Notes under the pieces: generated by a model
Told to the model about the DNA's origin: nothing
The model's input: only the letters and a program-made list of their open reading frames with translations
Database searches by the model: none
NCBI GenBank assembly: GCA_934436245.1
Contig: CAKSAM010000016.1
Location: 1 to 53,115 of the forward strand
Source: an uncultured Acetatifactor sp.
GTDB taxonomy: Bacteria > Bacillota > Clostridia > Lachnospirales > Lachnospiraceae
Length of the DNA stretch: 53,115 nucleotides
Direction: 5' to 3'
In this document: piece after piece, positions 44,157 to 53,115 of the stretch
Layout of the letters: the number at the start of each line of letters is the position of its first letter
How positions within the stretch are numbered: position 1 is the first letter of the stretch
Program-made: the position numbers and the translations under genes

Positions 44157-46019
44157 ATGGATTATTTACAGAAAAAATCAATACGAAGTCTCGCAGCTGC
44201 CATTGCAGGCTTTTTGCGTCACTGCGTCCGGAAAATAGGAATCACCAGGGAGAAGCTTCCTTCCTGCGTAGCACTTGCGGTATGTCCGCTGGTGACATTT
44301 TATCTGTTTGAAATGTATACCCACAATCCTTTCACAACGATGCATTTTAAGACACAGATATTGAACATGGCTTTTTATGTACTGACCGCACTTCTGTTAT
44401 TCGGAATCGTTAAATATGTCCGGGCAGCTCTGATGCTGCAGACGGCATTCTTCATGGCGGCGGGTCTTGCGAATTATTATGTGTTGAATTTCCGGTCAGC
44501 ACCTATTATGCCCTGGGATATTTATTCCATCGGTACGGCTGCCAGTGTGGCAGGGAATTTTAACTATACACTGAAGGGCAGCACGGTGCTGGTCATGATA
44601 GGATTCCTGATATTGTTATTGATCGAGAGCCGTTTTCATATGAGGGCACCGGGAAGAGTGGCTAAGAGAGCGGCGCTGATCCTGTTAAGTATTGTCATGA
44701 TCTATGGTTATACCGGCATGATACAGAGCGAGAGTTTCGTGCAGAATTTTGGATTGTACGACAAGCTGTTTACCCCTACCGTCATGAATAAGAGAGATGG
44801 CAATATCGTGGCTTTTCTGATGGAAATGGAGTATCTGGATGTGGAGAAGCCGTCAGGATATTCTCCGGAGGAGACCGGCAGTAAGTATACACAGGCAGGA
44901 CAGGATTCCTCAGGCCTTACGGCTGCAGTGGAGGATCCGGAGAGCGTAAAACGTCCCAATATCATTGTCATCATGGATGAGGCATTTTCCGATCTGGCGG
45001 TGAGAGGCGATTTCACCACCAATGAGGACTATATGCCCTTTATCCACAGCTTACAGCAGGGCGCTGAGAATACCAGAACCGGTTATCTGAATGTTTCCGT
45101 TCTGGGTGGGAATACTGCCAATACGGAGTTCGAATTCCTCACCGGCAATACCATCGGCTTCCTGCCCCAGGGCAGTGTGGCTTACCAGCAGTATGTGCAG
45201 AAGGAGACGCCGTCCCTGGCATCCTACCTGAAGGAGCTGGACTATCATACCGTGGCGATCCATCCGTATTATGCCAGCGGCTGGGACAGAGACAGAGTCT
45301 ATCCGCTACTTGGCTTTGATGAGTTTTTATCCCAGGATGATTTCACGAATCCGAAACGGATCCGTAACTATATCTCCGATGAGAGCAGCTTTGCCAGGAT
45401 CATCGAACTGTACGAGGATAAAAAAGAGGGAGAGCCTCTGTTTGTCTTTAACGTAACCATGCAGAATCACAGCGGTTACGAAGAGGAATTCCACAACTTT
45501 ACCCCGGATATTACCGTGGATGGTATTGACTCCAAAGCATTGTCCATGTATCTGTCACTGGTAAAGCAGACCGATTCCGCCCTGCAGGGACTGATCGATT
45601 ATTTCTCTCAGGCAGATGAGGATACCATGATTGTCTTTTTCGGTGACCATCAGCCTACAACTTATGTGAGCAACCCGATCTTAAGAAATAATAAAGTGGA
45701 TCCGGAGACTTTAACAGACGAGGAAAATCTGTTAAAATACAAAGTGCCTTATGTGATCTGGAGCAACTTTGACATCGAGGAGCAGACGGACGGAGAGACC
45801 AGTGCCAATTATCTGGCCATGGATGTGCTGGAGAACTGTGATCTGCCGTTACCTGCCCTGCAGAGCAGCCTGACCGGATTTAGGGAGAAATACCCGGTGA
45901 TCAGTGCAGCAGGTGTGAGAGAGGCGGACGGCACGCTCACAACGGTGAAGGAATGTGGGGAAGCATTGAACGATTACCGGAGTCTGGAGTATTATCTGCT
46001 GTTTGATTATGGAAGGTAA
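44157..46019 (+). CDS. LTA synthase-family sulfatase-fold membrane protein
   Basis: 620 residues. About five membrane helices (about 38-210) precede an extracellular alkaline-phosphatase/sulfatase domain. RPNIIVIMDEAFSDL holds the first metal-binding acidic residues, LGGNTANTEFEFLTG contains the likely catalytic Thr, and MIVFFGDHQPT gives the distal Asp-His pair, as in LtaS/phosphoglycerol transferases. Polyglycerolphosphate synthesis on a lipid or glycan acceptor is expected. It has its own promoter and is followed by two further envelope genes. Confidence 0.9.
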   Translation: MDYLQKKSIRSLAAAIAGFLRHCVRKIGITREKLPSCVALAVCPLVTFYLFEMYTHNPFTTMHFKTQILNMAFYVLTALLLFGIVKYVRAALMLQTAFFMAAGLANYYVLNFRSAPIMPWDIYSIGTAASVAGNFNYTLKGSTVLVMIGFLILLLIESRFHMRAPGRVAKRAALILLSIVMIYGYTGMIQSESFVQNFGLYDKLFTPTVMNKRDGNIVAFLMEMEYLDVEKPSGYSPEETGSKYTQAGQDSSGLTAAVEDPESVKRPNIIVIMDEAFSDLAVRGDFTTNEDYMPFIHSLQQGAENTRTGYLNVSVLGGNTANTEFEFLTGNTIGFLPQGSVAYQQYVQKETPSLASYLKELDYHTVAIHPYYASGWDRDRVYPLLGFDEFLSQDDFTNPKRIRNYISDESSFARIIELYEDKKEGEPLFVFNVTMQNHSGYEEEFHNFTPDITVDGIDSKALSMYLSLVKQTDSALQGLIDYFSQADEDTMIVFFGDHQPTTYVSNPILRNNKVDPETLTDEENLLKYKVPYVIWSNFDIEEQTDGETSANYLAMDVLENCDLPLPALQSSLTGFREKYPVISAAGVREADGTLTTVKECGEALNDYRSLEYYLLFDYGR

Positions 46020-46051
46020 GAAAAAGAGATTGGTTGCAGGTTATTGGAGAT

Positions 46052-48775
46052 ATGAAGTTTAAGATGAACGACAATCAGACGACAGCAATAAGTGCAGAAC
46101 GCAGGACGCAGAGAGGAATCTCTGTGCTTGCGTTCTTTGTGCCTGCATTTATTATGCTGATTCTTTTTATCATACGGGGCATATATCCTTTTGGTGACCG
46201 GAGTTTTCTGTTCTCCGACATGTACCATCAGTATATGCCTTTTTTAAGTGAATTTGTGCATAAGATCAGGTTGGGTGATGGTCTGGCTTATTCTTACAAT
46301 GTGGGAATTGGTTCGAATTTTCTCGCTCTTTATGTGTATTACCTGGCCAGCCCCTTTAACTGGCTGGTATTTTTCCTACCGGAGAGCCTGATCATGGAAT
46401 TCATGAGTTATCTCGTGATCCTGCGGATCGGTCTTATGGGGCTTACGTTCAGCATTTATCTGCGGAAAGCTTTCGGCACGGTGGATCCGGCGGTGATCCT
46501 GTTTTCAACCTGTTATGCCCTGTCCGGTTATCTGGCAGCCTATAACTGGAATGTGATGTGGCTTGACTGCCTGATCCTGTTACCGTTGATCCTGCTAGGA
46601 GCGGAGCGGTTGGCCAGAGAGGGCAGATGGGTCATGTACACTGTGACCCTGGGGCTTTGTATCCTGACCAATTACTATATTTCCATTATGGTCTGCATTT
46701 TTCTGGTGCTGTATTTTGGAACACTGCTGATCACAGAATACCATACCATGACGGAAGGACAGAGCCAAAAAGTAAAAACGGTATTCGGCAGGATCGGAAG
46801 ATTTGCATTTGCATCTCTGCTGGCAGGAGGGCTGGCTGCGGCACTGCTGATTCCGGAGGTCTGCGCTATCTTGCGGACGGATTTCGGCAATTCGGATTTC
46901 CCCAGTACATTGGAGTCCTATTTTTCCGTGTTTGATATGCTGGCGAGACACTGCCTGTGTGTGACCACGGAGAGGGGACTGGAACACTGGCCAAATATCT
47001 ATTGTGGTGTGGCGGTATTTTTACTGGTGCCCATGTATGCGCTGAATGAAAAAATATCGGTAAGAAAACGGTTCTGTAATCTGGCATTGGCTGGATTTTT
47101 GCTGCTCAGCTTTGGAACCAATGTTCTGGATTTTTTGTGGCACGGTCTGAATTATCCGGATTCCCTGCCTGCGAGACAGTCTTTTCTTTATATTTTCCTG
47201 ATCCTGGTAATGTGTTATGATGCTTTCAGGAATGTAGAGGGTACTTCTCCCAGACAGATCCTGTACGGGTATCTGGCAGCAGTGGTATTTTTACTTGCCT
47301 GTGAAAAATTCGTGGTGAGTGAGGATTTTGATACAGGCATTGAAGTATTGACCCTTGTGTTTGTTACGATCTACGGAGTGGTTCTGTATCTGTACCGGAC
47401 GAGAAAGGACGAACTGACCAGACAGGTGCTGGGTATTCTGGTACTGGCCTGTGTGGTGGCGGAGCTGAGCATCAATACATTTAATACAAGTCTGGGCACT
47501 ACCGGACGGAGCGCTTATCTGGGAGATCAGGAGGATTATAAGGCGTTGTACGCCCTGGCGCAGGAACAGGAGGGGGAGAGATTTTTCCGTATCGAGAAGT
47601 TTACCCGTAAGACGAAAAATGACGGAACCCTGACGGGGTATCCCACGGCTTCGGTATTTTCCTCCACCATGAATTCTAATGTAATGGATCTGTATAAGAA
47701 GCTTGGCATGCGGCACAGCAAGGTTTATTACGGTTATGACGGTGCGACAGCTTTTGTGGCAGCATTGCTCAATGTAGATTACATGTTCGGCGAATCGGAT
47801 AAATACGAAAACGGTCTGTATGAGCTCGTGAATAACAGCGGAGATGTTTATTTATATCATTGTAAATATACGCTGCCCTTTGGCTATGTGGCACCGACGG
47901 GCTGGAATGTTACGGACGAGATCGGTACCGGTGTGAGAGTGCAGAATCAGCTGACCGAGGATCTGGGGATCGCAGAGCCCTTACTGGATCGGGCGACCAG
48001 TGAGACTAGCGGAGACAATGTATGTATTACGGCGGACCGGGCAGGCTACTATTACGCAAGGATCAATGCCACAGGGACGAAAAAGGTTCAGGTGCTTGGG
48101 GGAACGCTGGAGACGCAGGATTACAGTGATCTGAAGGACGGATCCATTCTGTATCTGGGATATCTGTTGGAGGGAGAGCGCGTGACGCTGACCAACGGGG
48201 ATGACACGGATGATACGCCGAAGGTGTCTGCGGAGGCCTATGTGCTGAATGAGGATGTGCTGGCACAGGCAGTGGAACGATTGTCACAGGAGCATCTGGA
48301 AAATGTGCAGATGGACAGTACCCATATTTCGGGAACCCTAAGTCTGAATGAAGCTGGCAGACTGATTCTGTCCGTACCTTATGAGAAAGGCTGGACAGTG
48401 TGGATCGATGGCGAGAAGACAGAACCCGGGACTTTCGGTGATGCACTGATGGCATTTGACCTGGAAGCCGGAGAACATACGCTTCAGATGCATTACGTGC
48501 CGGATGGATGGAATATCGGAGCACTGGTGAGTGGGGGAAGCATACTGATCCTTGTGGGCTGTGTATTGTGGCAGAGACGCAGCAGTAGAAAGACAGATCG
48601 CAGGGGGAATGACTCTTCGCAAAAGACAGCAGACGAAACAAAAGTGATGGATGAAACGGAAATGGCGGTTGAAACCGAAAACAGAGCGGAGAACACGGAA
48701 ACGATGGAACACGGGAATGCGGAGAAAAGGCATACAGAGGAAAGTTCCGTGAAGGAAGAGACCGAAAAGAGGTAA
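46052..48775 (+). CDS. YfhO-family polytopic membrane protein
   Basis: About 907 residues. At least twelve membrane helices cover the first 450 or so. The first extracellular loop contains DRSFLFSDMYHQYMPFL, the YfhO signature with the acidic residues typical of GT-C glycosyltransferases. A large extracellular domain follows, then a final helix (near 840-860) and a long acidic cytoplasmic tail rich in Glu/Thr. YfhO proteins are implicated in glycosylating lipoteichoic acid, which fits the LtaS-like neighbour. The ATG at 46052 has GGAGA directly upstream; ATG 46064 and TTG 46034 are alternatives. Confidence 0.85.
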   Translation: MKFKMNDNQTTAISAERRTQRGISVLAFFVPAFIMLILFIIRGIYPFGDRSFLFSDMYHQYMPFLSEFVHKIRLGDGLAYSYNVGIGSNFLALYVYYLASPFNWLVFFLPESLIMEFMSYLVILRIGLMGLTFSIYLRKAFGTVDPAVILFSTCYALSGYLAAYNWNVMWLDCLILLPLILLGAERLAREGRWVMYTVTLGLCILTNYYISIMVCIFLVLYFGTLLITEYHTMTEGQSQKVKTVFGRIGRFAFASLLAGGLAAALLIPEVCAILRTDFGNSDFPSTLESYFSVFDMLARHCLCVTTERGLEHWPNIYCGVAVFLLVPMYALNEKISVRKRFCNLALAGFLLLSFGTNVLDFLWHGLNYPDSLPARQSFLYIFLILVMCYDAFRNVEGTSPRQILYGYLAAVVFLLACEKFVVSEDFDTGIEVLTLVFVTIYGVVLYLYRTRKDELTRQVLGILVLACVVAELSINTFNTSLGTTGRSAYLGDQEDYKALYALAQEQEGERFFRIEKFTRKTKNDGTLTGYPTASVFSSTMNSNVMDLYKKLGMRHSKVYYGYDGATAFVAALLNVDYMFGESDKYENGLYELVNNSGDVYLYHCKYTLPFGYVAPTGWNVTDEIGTGVRVQNQLTEDLGIAEPLLDRATSETSGDNVCITADRAGYYYARINATGTKKVQVLGGTLETQDYSDLKDGSILYLGYLLEGERVTLTNGDDTDDTPKVSAEAYVLNEDVLAQAVERLSQEHLENVQMDSTHISGTLSLNEAGRLILSVPYEKGWTVWIDGEKTEPGTFGDALMAFDLEAGEHTLQMHYVPDGWNIGALVSGGSILILVGCVLWQRRSSRKTDRRGNDSSQKTADETKVMDETEMAVETENRAENTETMEHGNAEKRHTEESSVKEETEKR

Positions 48776-48788
48776 GAAGGAGCAGATT

Positions 48789-49652
48789 ATGACGAAGAAG
48801 AGTATTTGTGATACCCTGAGGCGTACCTGCCTGATCCTGGCGGGATCCTTTATCATGGCAGTCAACTTAAAAAGCTTTGTCCGCACCGGAGGACTGATTC
48901 CCGGGGGCTTCAACGGTCTGACCCGTCTGATCCAGGAGATCAGCGTTCTGCTGTGGCACTGGGAGCCGCCCTTTTCGGTGATTAACTTTATCTTAAATGC
49001 GGTTCCGGTAGTCATCAGTTTCAAATTCATCGGAAAGAAGTTCACAGGATATTCCTGCCTGATGATCGTGGTGAGCGGTATTTTAACGGATATCGTGCCG
49101 TCGTTTCCTGTGACGGAGGATATTCTGCTGATTTCCATCTTCGGCGGACTGATCAATGCATTAGCGATCAGTCTGTGCCTGTTTGCCAATGCCACCAGCG
49201 GCGGTACGGATTTCATTGCCATTTTCCTGTCGGAAAAATACGGCATTGATTCCTGGAACTATATTTTTGCGGGGAATGTGGTGATCTTAGGGATAGCCGG
49301 TGCTCTGTTTGGCTGGGATAAGGCACTGTATTCCATTATTTTCCAGTATACATCAACACAGGTGCTGCATGCACTGTATAAGCGATATCAGAAACAGACT
49401 CTGATCATTGTGACTAAGAAGCCGGAGGATGTCTATGAAGCCATTGCGGAGATCACCAATCATGATGCTACGTTGATCAAAGGAGAAGGCTGCTATTCCA
49501 GGCAGGAATGTGACGTGCTGTATTCCGTGGTAGGACGGGATGAAGTGAATAAGGTTGTGAATACGGTGCGTAAGACCGATCCCCAGGCATTCGTCAATAT
49601 GATACGGACGGAGAATCTGGCAGGACGGTTCTATCAGAGACCGAATGATTAA
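48789..49652 (+). CDS. YitT-family membrane protein (DUF161/DUF2179)
   Basis: 287 residues. Five or six membrane helices with GSFIMAVNLKSFVRTGGLIPGG and ATSGGTDFIAIFLSEKYG, the two family motifs, and a soluble C-terminal DUF2179 domain (about 215-285, TLIIVTKKPEDVYEAI). Function is unknown; members are often called putative transporters. It begins 13 bases after the YfhO gene with AAGAAGGAG upstream, so the three envelope genes are one transcription unit. Confidence 0.9.
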   Translation: MTKKSICDTLRRTCLILAGSFIMAVNLKSFVRTGGLIPGGFNGLTRLIQEISVLLWHWEPPFSVINFILNAVPVVISFKFIGKKFTGYSCLMIVVSGILTDIVPSFPVTEDILLISIFGGLINALAISLCLFANATSGGTDFIAIFLSEKYGIDSWNYIFAGNVVILGIAGALFGWDKALYSIIFQYTSTQVLHALYKRYQKQTLIIVTKKPEDVYEAIAEITNHDATLIKGEGCYSRQECDVLYSVVGRDEVNKVVNTVRKTDPQAFVNMIRTENLAGRFYQRPND

Positions 49653-49667
49653 CAGATATAAAAAGAG

Positions 49668-49716
49668 AAGCCTGAGGGTCAGCAGTTTAACTGACACTCA
49701 GGCTTGCGTATTTTTT
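49668..49716. terminator. Bidirectional terminator between YitT and AraC genes
   Basis: AAGCCTGAG and GTCAG pair with CTGAC and CTCAGGCTT (49668-49705), followed by a T run on the + side and preceded by an A run for the minus strand. The minus-strand arm also encodes the last residues of the AraC protein. Confidence 0.88.
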
Positions 49717-50583
49717 CGGAGAAACGCCTACTGCTTTGGTGAAGGCTTTAAAGAAATTGCTGTAGTCTGTGAAACCACTGCGTTCAAATGCTTCCATGAC
49801 GTTACCGTTCTCATTCAGGACGGCTTTGGCAATACTGATGCGGCGTGCGGTGATGTATTTGTTGATGGTGGTGCCGGTGGCGGATTTGAAAATCCGGCAG
49901 ATATAGGATTCACTCAGATAGAATTGTCCGGCCAACTGATCTACGGTAATTGGCTGAGAGATATTCTGATTGATATAGGCCAGAATATCATCCACCTGAT
50001 GATTGTAACGATAGGTGGTATCCCTGTATTCAGCGGTATCTGTACCGGCATCGTCTCCTGTACCGGCCTGCTCTGCACTGCGCACGAACAAGGTATTAAG
50101 CATGACCATCAATTCCATGAAGGATGCATACTCTGTGATGTCATGGGCAAAGCCCTCTGCGGAAGTGATTTTGTTAATATAGTAGAGAAAGCGCTTCTGC
50201 TGTTCCTTGTTTAACGAAAGTTTATGAGAGAATGGAGCATTACGGTGTGTGAAGCAGAAACTCAGATCCGTTTCAGAGGTAGAGATCTGCTTCATGAAGT
50301 CCGGCGCTACCGACAGGACGATCCGTTCATGGATGGAGTTATCAATCTGGGTCAGCTTGTGGCTTTCGTACTGGTTGATGATAAAGAGGTCTCCCGGAGC
50401 GATGGAGTAGAAACAGTTGTCAATGAGGAACTGCTTGCCGCCGCAGATGGAATAGTAGATTTCATAACAGTCATGGATGTGCATCTCCATGGCTTTTTCT
50501 TCTTTATATAGGTGGGCAATGGCAAAGGTCCCGGAGGTCTTACAGTTTTCTATGGCTGTTTTACAGGAGGTAAGTTCTTCCAT
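49687..50583 (-). CDS. AraC-family regulator of the uronate genes
   Basis: 298 residues from ATG at 50583 (GGGAAG upstream; the frame opens earlier at 50640). An N-terminal cupin ligand-binding domain (MEMHIHDCYEIYYSICGGKQ, then SIAPGDLFIINQYESH) precedes two C-terminal helix-turn-helix motifs (QPITVDQLAGQFYLSESYIC and NVMEAFERSGFTDYSNFFK). It is divergent from kduI with a 270-bp control region between them, so it very likely senses a uronate or a derived sugar and controls the kdu operon. Its 3' end overlaps the terminator. Confidence 0.9.
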   Translation of the reverse strand: MEELTSCKTAIENCKTSGTFAIAHLYKEEKAMEMHIHDCYEIYYSICGGKQFLIDNCFYSIAPGDLFIINQYESHKLTQIDNSIHERIVLSVAPDFMKQISTSETDLSFCFTHRNAPFSHKLSLNKEQQKRFLYYINKITSAEGFAHDITEYASFMELMVMLNTLFVRSAEQAGTGDDAGTDTAEYRDTTYRYNHQVDDILAYINQNISQPITVDQLAGQFYLSESYICRIFKSATGTTINKYITARRISIAKAVLNENGNVMEAFERSGFTDYSNFFKAFTKAVGVSPKKYASLSVS

Positions 50584-50754
50584 TTTTTCTTCCCTTTTCT
50601 CTTTTTCTTTCATTAAACACCAAAAGTTCAAAATTTGCAATGTTTAGATTAAAATATGAAAAGACTTTGAGGATTTTTTCTAGTATACTTAACTCATGCA
50701 AATGAGAAAAGCATTTACAGTTTTTCAAAATTTTTATAAAAAAGTAAAAATGTG

Positions 50755-50797
50755 TTGGAAATGGTTACAATGATATGCTATAATGTAAGTGCTTTCA
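50755..50797 (+). promoter_or_regulatory. kdu operon promoter with cre-like site
   Basis: TTGGAA (50755-50760), 18-base spacer, TATAAT (50779-50784) with TGC just before it (extended -10). TGTAAGTGCTTTCA at 50784-50797 matches the catabolite-response element consensus TGWAARCGYTWNCA except at one position (T for the C of CG). It overlaps the start of transcription, where CcpA would repress. Confidence 0.6.
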
Positions 50798-50857
50798 TAA
50801 AATGGTATCATTCAATGACGGCATGCAGGCTGATCATTGAGGAAAGAGAGGCGTAAG

Positions 50858-51718
50858 GTGGAACTTAGAACAGCAGTATCACCAAGAGATGTGAAGCATT
50901 ACACTACAGAGCGTCTGAGAGAAGAATTTCTGATCCGGGATCTGTTTGTACCGGGCGAGATCAAGCTGGTGTACAGTCACATCGACAGAATTATTACAGG
51001 GGCAGCAGTGCCTGTAAGCCCTATCACTCTGACCGCCGGAGATGAGCTCCGTGCAGAGTATTTCTGCCAGAGAAGAGAACTGGGAGTGATCAATATCGGT
51101 GGAGCAGGTATGATTACCGTTGATGGCAAAGTGTACAAGGTAGGCTACAAAGAAGCCATGTACATAGGAATGGGTTCAAAAGAGATTATTTTTGCAAGTG
51201 AAGATGCAAAACAGCCTGCTAAATTTTATCTGAATTCCGCTCCTGCACATAAGACATATCCTACAGTGCTGATCAAGCCTGAGGGTACTCCCAAAGAGGG
51301 TGTAGTCATTGTAAAGGATGAGAACAAAGTAGAACTGGGTACTCTGGAGGATGCCAACCACAGAGTTATCTGCAAGTATATCCTTCCCGGACAGGTAGAG
51401 AGCTGTCAGCTGGAGATGGGTATGACGAAGTTAGAGCCCGGCAGTGTATGGAACACCATGCCCTGTCATACACATGACAGACGTATGGAGGTGTATCTGT
51501 ATTTTGATATTCCCGAGGATGCATTTGTAATGCATTTCATGGGAGAACCGGATGAGACCCGTCACATTGTAATGCGTAATGAAGAGGCAGTGATTTCACC
51601 CAGCTGGTCCATTCATTCCGGATGTGGTTCCAGAGCATATACCTTTATCTGGGGTATGGTCGGCGAGAATCAGGATTTTGACGACATGGACGGTGTAGAT
51701 AACAGAGATCTGAAATAA
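50858..51718 (+). CDS. kduI: 5-keto-4-deoxyuronate isomerase KduI
   Basis: Converts 5-keto-4-deoxyuronate to 3-deoxy-D-glycero-2,5-hexodiulosonate in pectin and uronate breakdown. It is a bicupin: RELGVINIGGAGMITVDGK in the N-terminal half, and the zinc ligands in NTMPCHTHDRRMEVYLYFD and the late SWSIHSGCGSRAYTFIWGM. GTG 50858 with GAGG six bases upstream gives 286 residues, close to the usual 278; the frame opens earlier at TTG 50837 without a ribosome site. It is first in the operon. Confidence 0.93.
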   Translation: MELRTAVSPRDVKHYTTERLREEFLIRDLFVPGEIKLVYSHIDRIITGAAVPVSPITLTAGDELRAEYFCQRRELGVINIGGAGMITVDGKVYKVGYKEAMYIGMGSKEIIFASEDAKQPAKFYLNSAPAHKTYPTVLIKPEGTPKEGVVIVKDENKVELGTLEDANHRVICKYILPGQVESCQLEMGMTKLEPGSVWNTMPCHTHDRRMEVYLYFDIPEDAFVMHFMGEPDETRHIVMRNEEAVISPSWSIHSGCGSRAYTFIWGMVGENQDFDDMDGVDNRDLK

Positions 51719-51824
51719 GAAGTTCCCATGTCTCTGATGAAGAAAGTAAGCCGTTTCCGAAAGGAAGGCTGAACATAAAAATGTAACTGAATAACTTGAA
51801 ACATAAAGAAAAGGAGAAAACAAA

Positions 51825-52628
51825 ATGTCTGAATTTACTAATTTCTCACTGGAAGGTAAGGTCGCTCTGGTAACCGGCGCATCTTACGGTATTGGTTTTG
51901 CTATCGCTTCCGCATACGCTGAGTGCGGTGCTACCATCTGCTTCAACGATATCAAGCAGGAGCTGGTAGACAAGGGAATCGCAGCATACGCCGAGAAAGG
52001 CATCAAGGCTCACGGCTATGTATGTGATGTTACCAATGAAGAAGCAGTGAACGCTATGGTAGCTCAGATCGAGAAGGAAGTAGGCACTATTGATATCCTG
52101 GTGAACAACGCAGGCATCATCAAGAGAATCCCTATGACCGAGATGACCGCAGATCAGTTCCGTCAGGTGATCGACGTAGACCTGAACGCACCTTTCATCG
52201 TATCTAAGGCAGTTATCCCCGGCATGATCAAGAAGAATCATGGTAAGATCATCAACATCTGCTCCATGATGTCCGAGCTGGGTCGTGAGACTGTATCTGC
52301 ATACGCAGCAGCTAAGGGCGGCTTAAAGATGCTGACCAGAAATATCTGCTCCGAGTACGGTCAGTACAACATTCAGTGTAACGGCCTTGGACCCGGTTAT
52401 ATCGAGACTCCTCAGACGGCTCCTCTTCGTGAGATCCAGCCCGATGGCAGCAGACATCCTTTCGACCAGTTCATCTGTGCTAAGACCCCTGCTAACAGAT
52501 GGTTAAAGCCTGAAGAACTGACCGGTCCCGCTGTATTCCTTGCTTCTGAGGCATCCAATGCAGTGAATGGACACATCCTTTATGTAGATGGCGGTATCCT
52601 TGCTTACATTGGCAAGCAGCCCCAGTAG
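51825..52628 (+). CDS. kduD: Short-chain dehydrogenase KduD / gluconate 5-dehydrogenase type
   Basis: NAD(P)-dependent reduction of 2,5-diketo-3-deoxygluconate to 2-keto-3-deoxygluconate, the step after KduI. It is a 267-residue Rossmann protein: VTGASYGIGFAIASAYAE, the NNAG motif in LVNNAGIIKRIPM, Ser-Tyr-Lys in NICSMMSELGRETVSAYAAAK. AAAGGAG lies upstream of the ATG. Position next to kduI favours KduD, but gluconate 5-dehydrogenases look much the same. Confidence 0.9.
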   Translation: MSEFTNFSLEGKVALVTGASYGIGFAIASAYAECGATICFNDIKQELVDKGIAAYAEKGIKAHGYVCDVTNEEAVNAMVAQIEKEVGTIDILVNNAGIIKRIPMTEMTADQFRQVIDVDLNAPFIVSKAVIPGMIKKNHGKIINICSMMSELGRETVSAYAAAKGGLKMLTRNICSEYGQYNIQCNGLGPGYIETPQTAPLREIQPDGSRHPFDQFICAKTPANRWLKPEELTGPAVFLASEASNAVNGHILYVDGGILAYIGKQPQ

Positions 52629-52843
52629 AGCCCACGCAGTGCGGCTCACGAGTAAATATCCGGTGAGTTTACGAGCCGGATGTAAAGCACGAAGTGTGGA
52701 TTTACAAGTGAGAAACCGGAAAAATCGAAGTACGGATGCGCAAGGGAAGGATTGTAAGACAATAAAATAAATTACCCACATCAGGTCAGTCGCAGAAGAA
52801 TTTCGGCGGCTGACTGTTGTGGCGTTTAGAAAAGGAGTATCTC
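52629..52843 (+). other. Non-coding gap with hairpin between kduD and isomerase
   Basis: Contains a hairpin with wobble pairing, GTCAGTCGC (52785-52793) and GCGGCTGAC (52806-52814), without a T run. The first half holds several short repeats (ATATCCGG, GAGCCGGATG, GTGTGG). No gene is seen. Confidence 0.5.
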
Positions 52844-53115
52844 ATGAAGATAGCTTTGATCAATGAAAACAGTCAGGCTGCCAAGAATGAAATGATCTGC
52901 GCTACTCTTAAAAAAGTAGTAGAGCCCATGGGTCATGAAGTATTCAACTACGGTATGTGCGGTGCAGAGGATCCCAATTCCCTGACCTATGTACAGAACG
53001 GTATTCTGGCAGCAGTTCTTTTAAACTCCGGTGCAGCAGATTTCGTGATCACCGGATGCGGAACCGGCGAAGGTGCCATGCTTGCATGCAATTCCTTCCC
53101 CAAGGTTCTGTGCGG
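52844..53115 (+). CDS. RpiB/LacA/LacB-family sugar-phosphate isomerase (partial, cut by window end)
   Basis: The first 90 residues are present. MKIALINENSQAAKNEMICA and DFVITGCGTGEGAMLACNSF are the N-terminal signature of the RpiB/LacAB family, with the active-site Cys in GCGTGEG. AAAGGAG is six bases before the ATG. In streptococci a family member (DhuI) acts on unsaturated uronates, so a role alongside KduI/KduD is plausible. The 3' part lies outside the window. Confidence 0.85.
   Translation, partial: MKIALINENSQAAKNEMICATLKKVVEPMGHEVFNYGMCGAEDPNSLTYVQNGILAAVLLNSGAADFVITGCGTGEGAMLACNSFPKVLC

Overview
The window looks like a chromosome segment from a Gram-positive, anaerobic gut-type Firmicute, most likely a Lachnospiraceae (Clostridium cluster XIVa) relative. 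The basis is lipobox lipoproteins, an oxygen-independent (CbiK/CbiD/CbiG) cobalamin pathway, a class B sortase with an IPKTG substrate, an LTA-synthase-like sulfatase, strong AGGAGG-type ribosome sites and frequent GTG/TTG starts. Genus and species cannot be fixed from sequence reading alone. Almost all genes are on the + strand; only a TetR regulator, a class I amidotransferase and an AraC regulator are on the minus strand.

Region 1 (1-22319) is a very large cobalamin locus. It opens with a surface tetrapyrrole/metal module: a CbiK-type cobaltochelatase made as a lipoprotein, a two-domain NEAT/Shp-like lipoprotein, and a BtuF/FecB-like binding protein with FecCD permease and ATPase. It continues with cbiP, cobT, cobU, cobS, a second divergent cobU-like gene, cobC, cbiB, cobD, cbiC, cbiD, cbiF, cbiG, cbiH, a cbiJ-cbiE-cbiT triple fusion and cbiA. 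Together these cover most steps from sirohydrochlorin to cobalamin. CbiL, the uroporphyrinogen methyltransferase, a corrinoid adenosyltransferase and lower-ligand synthesis genes are not in the window. The locus is interrupted by structured non-coding elements, including a 73-bp tandem array of hairpins (13511-13861).

Region 2 (22390-30280) holds a gene remnant, a LytS-type histidine kinase with a SARP-like response regulator, a 1259-residue sortase-anchored surface protein with a glycine-rich repeat core, its adjacent class B sortase, and an AT-rich orphan gene. Region 3 (30453-37172) holds a DUF362 ferredoxin-like protein, a glycosyltransferase fused to a MarR-like winged helix, citrate synthase behind a long structured leader, a TetR regulator, a DUF2974 hydrolase and a convergently overlapping class I amidotransferase.

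Region 4 (37348-44025) is the F-type ATP synthase operon in the order a, c, b, delta-alpha, gamma, beta, epsilon. Delta and alpha are encoded as one continuous reading frame, which is the most surprising protein architecture here. Palindromic elements sit in three of its intergenic gaps. Region 5 (44157-49652) encodes cell-envelope functions: LTA synthase-like, YfhO-like and YitT-like proteins. Region 6 (49687-53115) is a uronate (pectin or glycosaminoglycan breakdown) locus with a divergent AraC regulator, kduI, kduD and a truncated RpiB/LacAB-type isomerase, with a cre-like site at the promoter.

Recurring non-coding structure links the regions. An A...B pair of palindromes around the binding-protein gene at 2283-3647 reappears in reverse complement as one compact element at 33115-33356. 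Hairpins of otherwise unrelated sequence share a GCTTGC cap.
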